DNA of 7,492 nucleotides from Candidatus Faecivivens stercoripullorum. Its GTDB lineage: Bacteria; Bacillota; Clostridia; Oscillospirales; Ruminococcaceae. Shown piece by piece: positions 1-5,267 of this stretch (the first letter of the stretch is position 1; each line of letters begins with the position of its first letter). The notes below the pieces were generated by a model, which saw only the letters and a program-made list of their open reading frames with translations, ran no database searches and was not told where the DNA came from. Where the stretch lies: assembly GCA_018715285.1 (NCBI GenBank), contig DVLW01000088.1, positions 1 to 7,492 on the forward strand, written 5' to 3'. Both the position numbers and the translations under genes were made by a program.

Positions 1-123
1 CTTAATGAGGGTCAGCGTGAGCACCAGTGAAAAAAGCAGAATTATCAGAATCAGCAGACAGTTGACGACGGTCATCACCGTCTTACCCACATCTGCCTTG
101 GTTATAGACCTTCGGTTCGGCAC
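1..123 (-). CDS. N-terminal fragment of a membrane-anchored protein, cut by the window edge
   Basis: Reading leftward from a GTG at 123-121, 41 codons stay open to the window edge. The visible protein begins VPNRRSITKADVGK, a short basic cytoplasmic stretch. A strongly hydrophobic segment at about residues 16-40 (Leu/Ile/Val-rich, no charge until the final Lys) then looks like a signal anchor or first transmembrane helix. An in-frame TGA lies two codons upstream of the GTG, so the start cannot be much further out. A purine-rich AGAGGGA stretch sits about 7 bases ahead of it. A promoter-like pair lies at 204-232. Short basic N-terminus plus one membrane anchor fits many envelope proteins, including bifunctional penicillin-binding proteins, but nothing seen here picks one. 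The function is therefore unknown. Confidence 0.55.
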   Translation of the reverse strand, partial: MPNRRSITKADVGKTVMTVVNCLLILIILLFSLVLTLTLIK

Positions 124-203
124 GAATCAGTCCCTCTCTTCCATTATTCCACATAAAACGGGTGGTTATGTCCTTTTTCGCAGACAGATTTTCAGATAAA
201 ATC

Positions 204-232
204 ATTATACATGAAATAGAGGTAAAAAGCAA
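204..232 (-). promoter_or_regulatory. Probable sigma-A promoter for the leftward membrane-protein gene
   Basis: On the minus strand a perfect TATAAT (209-204) is preceded at a 17-base spacing by TTGCTT (232-227), a half-matching -35. Transcription would begin near 197 and leave a leader of about 70 bases before the GTG at 123. The pair sits back to back with the rightward tRNA promoter at 268-296, so this AT-rich gap is a divergent promoter region. Confidence 0.5.
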
Positions 233-267
233 GAAAAATAAAAATCAAAAAAATTTTCAAAAAAGGG

Positions 268-296
268 TTGACAAATCGGAAAACACCGTGTATAAT
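268..296 (+). promoter_or_regulatory. Consensus sigma-A promoter of the tRNA operon
   Basis: TTGACA (268-273) and TATAAT (291-296) are both perfect and exactly 17 bases apart. The roughly 45 bases upstream are A-rich, as in an UP element. Transcription should start near 303. The leader of about 60 bases before the first tRNA holds a C-rich/G-rich inverted repeat (around 315-340) and a small GAAA-loop hairpin (around 347-360), plausibly used in 5' processing. A perfect promoter fits a stable-RNA operon. Confidence 0.9.
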
Positions 297-363
297 AACA
301 CTTGTTCGCGAGACACCCCGGAAACAAAACACCGGGTGGTCACAAAAAGCGAAAGCCTTTGAT

Positions 364-439
364 GGGGGTATAGCTCAGCTGGGAGAGCATCTGCCTTACA
401 AGCAGAGGGTCACAGGTTCGAGCCCTGTTGTCCCCACCA
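364..439 (+). tRNA. tRNA-Val (UAC)
   Basis: This is a 76-base cloverleaf. The acceptor stem GGGGGTA pairs with TGTCCCC with G-U wobbles. The anticodon stem TCTGC/GCAGA encloses loop CTTACAA, giving anticodon UAC (valine). The T arm is ACAGG-TTCGAGC-CCTGT, the discriminator is A, and the CCA end is encoded. It is the first gene of a five-tRNA operon, three bases before tRNA-Asp. Confidence 0.96.
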
Positions 440-442
440 TCT

Positions 443-519
443 GGCCCGGTAGCTCAGTTGGTTAGAGCGCCAGCCTGTCACGCTGGAGGTCGTGGGTTCG
501 AGCCCCATTCGGGTCGCCA
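443..519 (+). tRNA. tRNA-Asp (GUC)
   Basis: This is a 77-base cloverleaf. The acceptor stem GGCCCGG pairs with TCGGGTC. The anticodon stem CCAGC/GCTGG encloses CTGTCAC, giving anticodon GUC (aspartate). The T arm is GTGGG-TTCGAGC-CCCAT, the discriminator is G as usual for tRNA-Asp, and CCA is encoded. It is followed by the longest spacer in the operon (38 bases), which folds into two small hairpins. Confidence 0.96.
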
Positions 520-533
520 TCCTTTATAAGGAT

Positions 534-556
534 TTTGTCCGAGACTTTCGGACAAA
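534..556 (+). other. Hairpin in the tRNA-Asp to tRNA-Phe spacer
   Basis: TTTGTCCGA (534-542) pairs perfectly with TCGGACAAA (548-556) around a 5-base loop. Just before it, CCTT (521-524) pairs with AAGG (528-531). No T-tract follows, because the next base but one begins tRNA-Phe, so it is not an intrinsic terminator. A role as an RNase processing site separating Asp from Phe is an inference from its position. Confidence 0.5.
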
Positions 557-557
557 T

Positions 558-633
558 GCCTCTGTAGCTCAGTCGGTAGAGCAGGGGACTGAAAATCCCC
601 GTGTCGTTGGTTCGATTCCGACCGGAGGCACCA
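558..633 (+). tRNA. tRNA-Phe (GAA)
   Basis: This is a 76-base cloverleaf. The acceptor stem GCCTCTG pairs with CGGAGGC. The anticodon stem GGGGA/TCCCC encloses CTGAAAA, giving anticodon GAA (phenylalanine). The T arm is GTTGG-TTCGATT-CCGAC, the discriminator is A, and CCA is encoded. Three bases separate it from tRNA-Gly. Confidence 0.96.
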
Positions 634-636
634 TAT

Positions 637-712
637 GCGGATTTAGCTCATCTGGTAGAGCGCCACCTTGCCAAGGTGGAGGTAGCGAGTTCGAGCCTCG
701 TAATCCGCTCCA
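637..712 (+). tRNA. tRNA-Gly (GCC)
   Basis: This is a 76-base cloverleaf. The acceptor stem GCGGATT pairs with AATCCGC. The anticodon stem CCACC/GGTGG encloses TTGCCAA, giving anticodon GCC (glycine). The T arm is GCGAG-TTCGAGC-CTCGT, the discriminator is T, and CCA is encoded. Its CCA is followed directly by eight consecutive T bases that make up the whole spacer to tRNA-Cys. Confidence 0.96.
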
Positions 713-720
713 TTTTTTTT

Positions 721-795
721 GGCGTCATAGCCAAGCGGTAAGGCAAGGGACTGCAACTCCCTGACTCCCCAGTTCAAATCTGGGTGACGCCTCCA
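721..795 (+). tRNA. tRNA-Cys (GCA)
   Basis: This is a 75-base cloverleaf. The acceptor stem GGCGTCA pairs with TGACGCC. The anticodon stem AGGGA/TCCCT encloses CTGCAAC, giving anticodon GCA (cysteine). The T arm is CCCAG-TTCAAAT-CTGGG, the discriminator is T (U in RNA) as expected for tRNA-Cys, and CCA is encoded. It is the last tRNA of the operon, with a terminator stem starting two bases after its CCA. Confidence 0.96.
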
Positions 796-796
796 G

Positions 797-830
797 AAAA
801 TGACTCGCATAACTGCGAGTCATTTTTCTT
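797..830 (+). terminator. Intrinsic terminator of the tRNA operon
   Basis: AAAATGACTCGC (797-808) pairs perfectly with GCGAGTCATTTT (815-826) around the 6-base loop ATAACT. A pyrimidine-rich T-tract follows. The stem begins two bases after the tRNA-Cys CCA end. Confidence 0.9.
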
Positions 831-840
831 TTGCAAAAAC

Positions 841-893
841 GCGGAAGATTTTTGTATTCGATTGCGATCGATTGAAAAATCTTCCGCTTTTTT
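841..893 (+). terminator. Second stem-loop with T-tract, back-up terminator or attenuator
   Basis: GCGGAAGATTTTT (841-853) pairs perfectly over 13 bases with AAAAATCTTCCGC (875-887) and is followed by six T bases. The 21-base loop holds its own inner stem (TCGAT 858-862 with ATCGA 867-871), so the structure is branched or extended. It lies 14 bases after the first terminator and about 85 bases before the ABC-transporter start. It either doubles termination of the tRNA operon or attenuates read-through into the exporter genes. Confidence 0.7.
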
Positions 894-976
894 GTTTGTC
901 TGTCAAATGGAATGCCCCTTTGCGAAACTGCCAGAATTTTCTGTATGCAAGTCGCATGGGGAAGAAAGGAGCTATT

Positions 977-1963
977 ATGATTGAAGTCGAACATCTATGT
1001 AAAACCTTCACGGTATCCCGACGGGACGCAGGCATCAGACAGGCTGTCAGCGCATTGTTTCGCCGTGAAACAGAAAAAATCCGTGCATTGGATGATGTCA
1101 GTTTCCGGATAGAAGCCGGAGAGATGGTGGGATATATCGGCCCGAACGGAGCCGGGAAAAGTTCCACCATCAAGGTTATGTCCGGAATCCTGACGCCGGA
1201 CAGCGGTATCTGCCGGATCAATGGCCTCGTGCCATGGAAACAGCGCAGAGAACATGTCAGCCGGATTGGCGTTGTATTTGGACAGCGCAGTCAGCTGTGG
1301 TGGGATATTCCCGTCATTGATTCTTTTATGCTGCTGAGAGACATTTATCGCACGCCTGACGCGGTTTTCCGAAAAAACCTGTCCCAGCTGACCGAGATGT
1401 TATCTTTGCAGGAGATTCTGCGGACACCTGCCAGACAGCTTTCTCTCGGCCAGCGGATGCGGTGTGAGATTGCGGCTTCACTGCTGCATGAACCGGCTGT
1501 ACTGTTTCTGGACGAGCCCACAATTGGACTGGACGCCGCGTCTAAACTGGCAGTCCGGGATTTTATCTGTCAGCTTAACCGTGAAAAAGGAACGACGATT
1601 ATCCTGACTACCCATGATATGCAGGATATTGAGGCACTTGCCGGACGGATTATCCTGATTGGAAAAGGAAAAATCCTGATGGATGGAGATATAGAAGATT
1701 TTCGCCGTCAGCTTTCACCAGTTCGGACGGTAACCGTTTCTACCCGAAAGTTTGCGGATATTACATTGCCGGACGGTGTTCAGCTGGTCCAAAAACAGGG
1801 AGAAAGCGGTGGACGGATGGTTTTTACTACCGATACCGAAAAGGTCCCTGTTCCGCAGCTGATTGGGATGTTGTCTGAAAAGCTGGAAATGTATGACCTG
1901 TCGGTCGAGAATATTTCAATGGACGCACTGGTTCTTTCCCTCTACAAAAAATATCAGATTTAA
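977..1963 (+). CDS. ABC-2 type exporter, ATP-binding subunit (COG4586-like)
   Basis: A 328-residue cytoplasmic ATPase that would power the two permeases encoded directly downstream. The motifs appear in order: Walker A GPNGAGKSS (residues 55-63), Q-loop Gln103 within VVFGQRSQLWWD, signature LSLGQ (155-159), Walker B VLFLDEP (175-181), D-loop GLDA (184-187) and H-loop His213. The GQRSQLWWDIPVIDSF block and the C-terminal extension of about 100 residues after the core recall the uncharacterised ATPase group paired with ABC2_membrane_6 permeases. The substrate is unknown. The ATG at 977 is chosen because AAAGGAG (965-971) lies five bases upstream. The frame is open back to 800, but that extension crosses two terminator hairpins and does not look like coding sequence. 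No clear promoter is seen, so expression may come from a weak local promoter or from tRNA-operon read-through. Confidence 0.93.
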   Translation: MIEVEHLCKTFTVSRRDAGIRQAVSALFRRETEKIRALDDVSFRIEAGEMVGYIGPNGAGKSSTIKVMSGILTPDSGICRINGLVPWKQRREHVSRIGVVFGQRSQLWWDIPVIDSFMLLRDIYRTPDAVFRKNLSQLTEMLSLQEILRTPARQLSLGQRMRCEIAASLLHEPAVLFLDEPTIGLDAASKLAVRDFICQLNREKGTTIILTTHDMQDIEALAGRIILIGKGKILMDGDIEDFRRQLSPVRTVTVSTRKFADITLPDGVQLVQKQGESGGRMVFTTDTEKVPVPQLIGMLSEKLEMYDLSVENISMDALVLSLYKKYQI

Positions 1964-1976
1964 GGGGGAAATCAGA

Positions 1977-2798
1977 ATGCAAAGAGAATATTCTCAGCTG
2001 AGACAGTATATTACCCTTTTTAGAATTCGCTTTATTGCCGGTCTTCAATACCGGGCAGCTGCTGTTGCCGGGATTATGACCCAGTTTGCCTGGGGTGGAA
2101 TGACGGTATTGCTGTATCGTGCTTTTTATCAGGCTGACCCGTCGGCTTTTCCCCAATCATTTGAGTCGATGTGCAGTTATATCTGGATTCAGCAGGCTTT
2201 TCTGGCAATTTTCATGGTCTGGGGGATGGACCCCGAACCATTCAACCTGATTAAAAGCGGTGATATCGCCTATGAACTTTGCCGTCCTGTCAGTATCTAC
2301 TGGATGTGGTTTGTCAAAAGCGCCGCTATACGGCTTGCCAAAGCAGTATTGCGGTGTATGCCGCTGCTGATTTTTGCACTGCTGCTTCCCCACCCTTACC
2401 GGCTGATTTTGCCGGATGCCGGGAGATTGCTTCTGTTTGCCGGTTCGGTTTTGCTGGCGCTGGTCAATATAGTGGCATTTACGATGCTGATTTATATCTC
2501 GACTTTTTACACACTGGATTCCACAGGATTACGGTCACTGTTGTCCACCCTGGCGGAATTTTTGTCCGGCGGCTTGATTCCGCTTCCCTTTTTTCCGGAC
2601 AGCCTGCAAAGGATTTTGGCATTGCTCCCATTTGCGGGTATGGAGAATACGCCGCTCCAGCTGTATAACGGAACGCTGATAGGATCTCAGGCAGTCTTTG
2701 CAATCGGGATGCAGATGCTGTGGGCGACTGTCATGATCGGTACAGGCGTTGTCTGGATGCGGCGTGCGCTGAAAAACGTCGTGGCACAGGGCGGATGA
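1977..2798 (+). CDS. ABC-2 type exporter, permease subunit 1 (ABC2_membrane_6-like)
   Basis: A 273-residue integral membrane protein with about six hydrophobic segments. The clearest are near residues 27-50, 64-84, 105-137, 150-180 and 235-260, with a short LSGGLIPLPFF segment between the last two. A cytoplasmic-looking loop carries SGDIAYELCRP (94-104). The same G-(D/E)-(I/F)-x(3)-L-x-R-P pattern recurs in the next gene, as expected for paralogous halves of a heterodimeric channel. The ATG at 1977 is chosen because a GGGGG purine run (1964-1968) precedes it by 8 bases and the ATPase gene ends only 13 bases upstream. The longer open frame from 1863 overlaps the ATPase gene and is not membrane-like. 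The family assignment is from remembered sequence character; the exported substrate cannot be deduced. Confidence 0.88.
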   Translation: MQREYSQLRQYITLFRIRFIAGLQYRAAAVAGIMTQFAWGGMTVLLYRAFYQADPSAFPQSFESMCSYIWIQQAFLAIFMVWGMDPEPFNLIKSGDIAYELCRPVSIYWMWFVKSAAIRLAKAVLRCMPLLIFALLLPHPYRLILPDAGRLLLFAGSVLLALVNIVAFTMLIYISTFYTLDSTGLRSLLSTLAEFLSGGLIPLPFFPDSLQRILALLPFAGMENTPLQLYNGTLIGSQAVFAIGMQMLWATVMIGTGVVWMRRALKNVVAQGG

Positions 2799-2812
2799 CA
2801 GGAGGTGCGAAA

Positions 2813-3589
2813 ATGAGACTGTATTTTCATTATCTTTCGTTACATATTCGGGAGCGGATGGAATATAAAAAATCCTTTCTGCTCAACTTGATAGGCCAGT
2901 TTCTGGGAAGTTTTTCGGCTTTTCTGGTAATATATTTCATGTTTGACCGGTTTCACTCGGTTCAGGGGTTTACATTTTCCCAGATATTGTTGTCTTTTAG
3001 CGTGGTACTGATGGCATTTTCTCTGTCAGAATGTTTTTTCAGAGGATTTGATGTCTTTTCCACAATGATTGGCAACGGTGAATTTGACCGGATTCTGGTA
3101 CGGCCGCGCAATACGGTTTTCCTGGTGATCTGCTCTAAATTGCAGCTGGACCGGCTTAGCCGGGTTTTACAGGCGTCTGTCATGCTGGCGTATGCACTTC
3201 CCCGTTGTGGTGTGGAATGGACGCTGACCCGGGTTGGCGTGCTGATTATGATGATCGGGTGTGGGATGGCAGTATTCTGCTGCCTGTTTATCTGCGGTGC
3301 GACGTTGTGCTTTTTTACCATTGAAAGTGTGGAGGTTATCAACATATTTACAGATGGCGCAAGAGAATTTGGCGCATATCCATTTGCTGTGTACGGAAAA
3401 AGCATCTTGCGGCTGCTGACGTTTGTAGTGCCGCTGGCCTGTTTTCAGTACTGGCCGATGATGTGGCTGATATACCCTGACAGCCCGGTTTTATATGCTT
3501 TCTGTCCATTATTTTCCTTATTGTTTATCCTGCCGGTTTCGCTGCTGTGGAAGCTGGGAGTAAGCAAATATCGATCTACAGGTTCCTAA
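2813..3589 (+). CDS. ABC-2 type exporter, permease subunit 2 (ABC2_membrane_6-like)
   Basis: A 258-residue integral membrane protein with about six hydrophobic stretches. It carries NGEFDRILVRPRN (88-100), the counterpart of SGDIAYELCRP in permease 1. A later block, FTDGAREFGAYPFAVYGK followed by LLTFVVPLACFQYWP, is typical of the second permease of these three-gene exporters. The ATG at 2813 has a strong AGGAGG (2800-2805) seven bases upstream. An in-frame ATG at 2795 overlaps the stop of permease 1 and would add six residues, but it has no comparable ribosome site. The tight spacing (14 bases) implies translation coupled with permease 1. The operon ends at a bidirectional terminator just downstream. 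No regulator, peptide or biosynthetic gene is adjacent, so the substrate remains unknown. Confidence 0.88.
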   Translation: MRLYFHYLSLHIRERMEYKKSFLLNLIGQFLGSFSAFLVIYFMFDRFHSVQGFTFSQILLSFSVVLMAFSLSECFFRGFDVFSTMIGNGEFDRILVRPRNTVFLVICSKLQLDRLSRVLQASVMLAYALPRCGVEWTLTRVGVLIMMIGCGMAVFCCLFICGATLCFFTIESVEVINIFTDGAREFGAYPFAVYGKSILRLLTFVVPLACFQYWPMMWLIYPDSPVLYAFCPLFSLLFILPVSLLWKLGVSKYRSTGS

Positions 3590-3596
3590 AATAATT

Positions 3597-3640
3597 AAAA
3601 AACAGGTGCGCTGAAACAGTCTTTCAGTGCACCTGTTTTT
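3597..3640. terminator. Bidirectional terminator between the exporter operon and spo0A
   Basis: AACAGGTGC (3601-3609) pairs with GCACCTGTT (3629-3637), a G-T wobble continues the helix, and CTGAAA (3611-3616) pairs with TTTCAG (3622-3627) around a 5-base loop. The stem is flanked by an A-run on the left and a T-run on the right, so it can end transcription from both sides. It lies 7 bases after the permease stop and about 40 bases after the spo0A stop on the opposite strand. Confidence 0.9.
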
Positions 3641-3680
3641 ATATGCCGGTAATGATAAAATAGTCAAAAAGAAAGGCTCC

Positions 3681-4478
3681 TTACAGTGCATCGCGCCTTG
3701 CGGACACATTGGACGCAGCTTTGGCTTCGGGATATTTAAGACGGATACGGTCTGCGATCATTGCGATAAATTCCGAGTTGGTAGGCTTACCGCGTGTATT
3801 CTGGATGGTGTAACCAAAGTAGTTGGTGAGAACGTCGACATCGCCGCGGTCCCATGCTACTTCGATAGCATGACGGATTGCTCGCTCTACACGGGAAGGT
3901 GTGGTGTCAAAATACCGTGCAACCGCCGGATAGAGTTCCTTTGTCACCGAATCAATGACCTTCATGTCAGCCAGCGCAATTAAAATCGCTTTGCGCAGGT
4001 AATGATAACCCTTGATGTGCGCGGGTACACCTACCTGATGAAGAATATCGGTGATGATAATTTCCCGCTGCTGCTCGTTGTCGGCAGAAGCAGTGTGGTT
4101 GGAGTTATCCTCCATCGTGCAGATGGCGTCTACACGGTCAACCAGCGCAGATACGGCAATCGGACGCAGCATGATATGACAGTTGGGCAGCCGGGTCAGC
4201 ATCTTTTCGGTAAAATCGTTGGTAAAAGATGATGTAATGATAAAATATGGCAGCTGTGACTCGGAACTGAGGGTATTGATGACCGCGATTGCGTCAACAT
4301 GACGCATCTGTGTATCCATAATGACCAGATCGGGATGTTCGTCCTGGATGGCGGACAGTACTTCAAAGCCATCTCTTTTGCGCAGAATGACTTCATATCC
4401 TTTTTCCTGCAGCTTTTCCTTACAGCTGTTTCGGAAATCTGTCGCGTCATCGCTGAGTAAGATCTTTTTTCTGTTCAT
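3681..4478 (-). CDS. spo0A: Spo0A, sporulation master response regulator
   Basis: A 265-residue cytoplasmic two-domain regulator. The N-terminal receiver (about 1-118) has the acidic pair Asp10-Asp11, phospho-acceptor Asp55 and Thr82. A short polar linker (about 121-138) leads to the DNA-binding domain. There GVPAHIKGY (150-158), the recognition helix SRVERAIRHAIEVAW (195-209) and KPTNSEFIAM (231-240) are nearly identical to Bacillus Spo0A. This domain binds 0A boxes (TGTCGAA) to trigger sporulation genes. The receiver is less typical: the usual Lys before Pro is Arg105, and the usual MP after the phospho-Asp is Met58-Arg59. An AGGAGG 8 bases upstream supports the ATG start at 4478. The gene is divergent from its expected target, the spoIIA operon, and no spoIVB is seen upstream. 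The identity is secure; normal phosphorylation is inferred. Confidence 0.97.
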   Translation of the reverse strand: MNRKKILLSDDATDFRNSCKEKLQEKGYEVILRKRDGFEVLSAIQDEHPDLVIMDTQMRHVDAIAVINTLSSESQLPYFIITSSFTNDFTEKMLTRLPNCHIMLRPIAVSALVDRVDAICTMEDNSNHTASADNEQQREIIITDILHQVGVPAHIKGYHYLRKAILIALADMKVIDSVTKELYPAVARYFDTTPSRVERAIRHAIEVAWDRGDVDVLTNYFGYTIQNTRGKPTNSEFIAMIADRIRLKYPEAKAASNVSARRDAL

Positions 4479-4492
4479 TTGTTGTTCCTCCT

Positions 4493-4797
4493 GTTGATTG
4501 TTTTTTCGAACGCTGAATTTATTTTAACAAATATTTTTTCAAAAATGAACAGCAAACCGGCAAATAATTTTTTTTCGCAGACAAACGGCTGTCCATCGAT
4601 GAAAAAAGTAATTGTCAACATAATTTTATCACTAATCCCTGTTTTACATGTCGGTCCTTGTCGACGGCCCTTAAATATTTAAAATTTGGCAAATCATCAG
4701 AGCAATAAGTCGAAATATAATTTATTTTAGTCATTATTTTTAATATTTTGGATGTTAATTTTCAGTTAGTCGTATCCTTTCCGTATGGATTCGCGGT
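4493..4797. promoter_or_regulatory. AT-rich divergent regulatory region with candidate 0A boxes
   Basis: About 300 bases without a gene lie between spo0A and the spoIIA promoter. Three six-of-seven matches to the 0A box TGTCGAA are visible: TTTCGAA at 4504-4510, TGTCGAC at 4659-4665 and AGTCGAA at 4708-4714. By chance about one would be expected in this length, counting both strands. On the minus strand a TGATAAAAT resembling an extended -10 (4631-4623) lies downstream of GTCGACA (4665-4659) and a weaker ACCGACA (4655-4649), two half-sites 10 bp apart. It is the best candidate spo0A promoter but has no good -35. A lone TTGACA on the minus strand (4618-4613) has no partner -10. Confidence 0.4.
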
Positions 4798-4831
4798 TTC
4801 GACAGACTGTGCGGAGCATGTCCGCTACAAT
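4798..4831 (+). promoter_or_regulatory. Spo0A-activated promoter of the spoIIA operon
   Basis: A perfect 0A box, TTCGACA (reverse complement TGTCGAA), lies at 4798-4804. Its last six bases, TCGACA, resemble a -35 hexamer and are followed after 21 bases by TACAAT (4826-4831). A 0A box over a -35-like hexamer with an over-long spacer is the known layout of Spo0A-activated sigma-A promoters such as Bacillus spoIIG. In Bacillus, spoIIA itself uses sigma-H, and no convincing sigma-H pair is seen here. Transcription would begin near 4838, giving a leader of about 28 bases. The spacer contains the inverted repeat GCGGA-N5-TCCGC (4811-4825). Confidence 0.7.
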
Positions 4832-4865
4832 AAGGGTATCAAATCACAGAAAAAGGAGAATTGCC

Positions 4866-5246
4866 ATGAACACGGATGTATTTGGTTCTGTTGCAGCAGG
4901 CAGATGCCGGTGCAGCATCTCCTGCCAGGAACAGATTCTGAATGTTAAAATTTCAGGTGAAATCGATCAGGCGGGTGCAGCGGTTATCCGGGAACAGATT
5001 GACCGGGCAGCGGAAAGCTGTCTGCCCCAGACGCTGATGCTGGACTTTTCAGGGGTTCACTTTATGGATTCCAGCGGTATAGGACTGGTGATGGGAAGAT
5101 TTCGGCTGATGCAGACGATGGGCGGAGAACTGCTGGTAACCGGCGCTTCTCCCAGAATCCGGCGCCTGATGCAGATGGGCGGACTGGACAAACTTCCCAT
5201 ATTCGGAAAAAATCCCATCCATAACAATCCGTCAAGACAACTGTGA
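4866..5246 (+). CDS. spoIIAA: SpoIIAA, anti-anti-sigma factor F
   Basis: A 126-residue STAS-domain protein. Its unphosphorylated form binds SpoIIAB and frees SigF in the forespore; SpoIIAB inactivates it by phosphorylating a conserved serine. The motif FMDSSGIG (66-73) contains that serine, Ser69 by alignment with Bacillus Ser58. ISGEID (29-34) and GGELLVTGASPRIRRLMQMGGL also match the family. The ATG at 4866 has AAAAGGAG (4851-4858) seven bases upstream. The protein starts about 11 residues earlier than Bacillus SpoIIAA relative to the GE(I/L)D motif, and that extension holds three cysteines (14, 16, 20) in CRCSISC. The C-terminus ends in a short polar tail (NNPSRQL). It is the first gene of the spoIIA operon, 21 bases before spoIIAB. 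Confidence 0.95.
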   Translation: MNTDVFGSVAAGRCRCSISCQEQILNVKISGEIDQAGAAVIREQIDRAAESCLPQTLMLDFSGVHFMDSSGIGLVMGRFRLMQTMGGELLVTGASPRIRRLMQMGGLDKLPIFGKNPIHNNPSRQL

Positions 5247-5267
5247 AAATGAAAGGACGAATCCGAC

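Noticed and set aside
268..764. Open frames running through the tRNA cluster
   Set aside because: They translate the tRNA genes themselves (repeated GSSPV/GSIPT motifs from T arms), a familiar false-positive signature.
800..976. Upstream extension of the ABC ATPase reading frame
   Set aside because: The frame stays open but crosses both terminator hairpins. The only good ribosome site (AAAGGAG) serves the ATG at 977, where family similarity begins.
2962..3405. Open frame of 147 codons antisense to permease 2
   Set aside because: It is a shadow of the permease gene with no ribosome site and an improbable composition. The permease reading explains the sequence.
4590..4618. Perfect TTGACA on the minus strand upstream of spo0A as a sigma-A promoter
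   Set aside because: At 16-18 bp spacing the sequence is TGGACA or similar, not an acceptable -10.
4758..4780. Sigma-H-like elements on the minus strand (AAAGGATAC and ACTGAAAAT) as a spo0A promoter
   Set aside because: Each element matches well, but only 5 bases separate them, whereas the sigma-H layout needs about 11-12.
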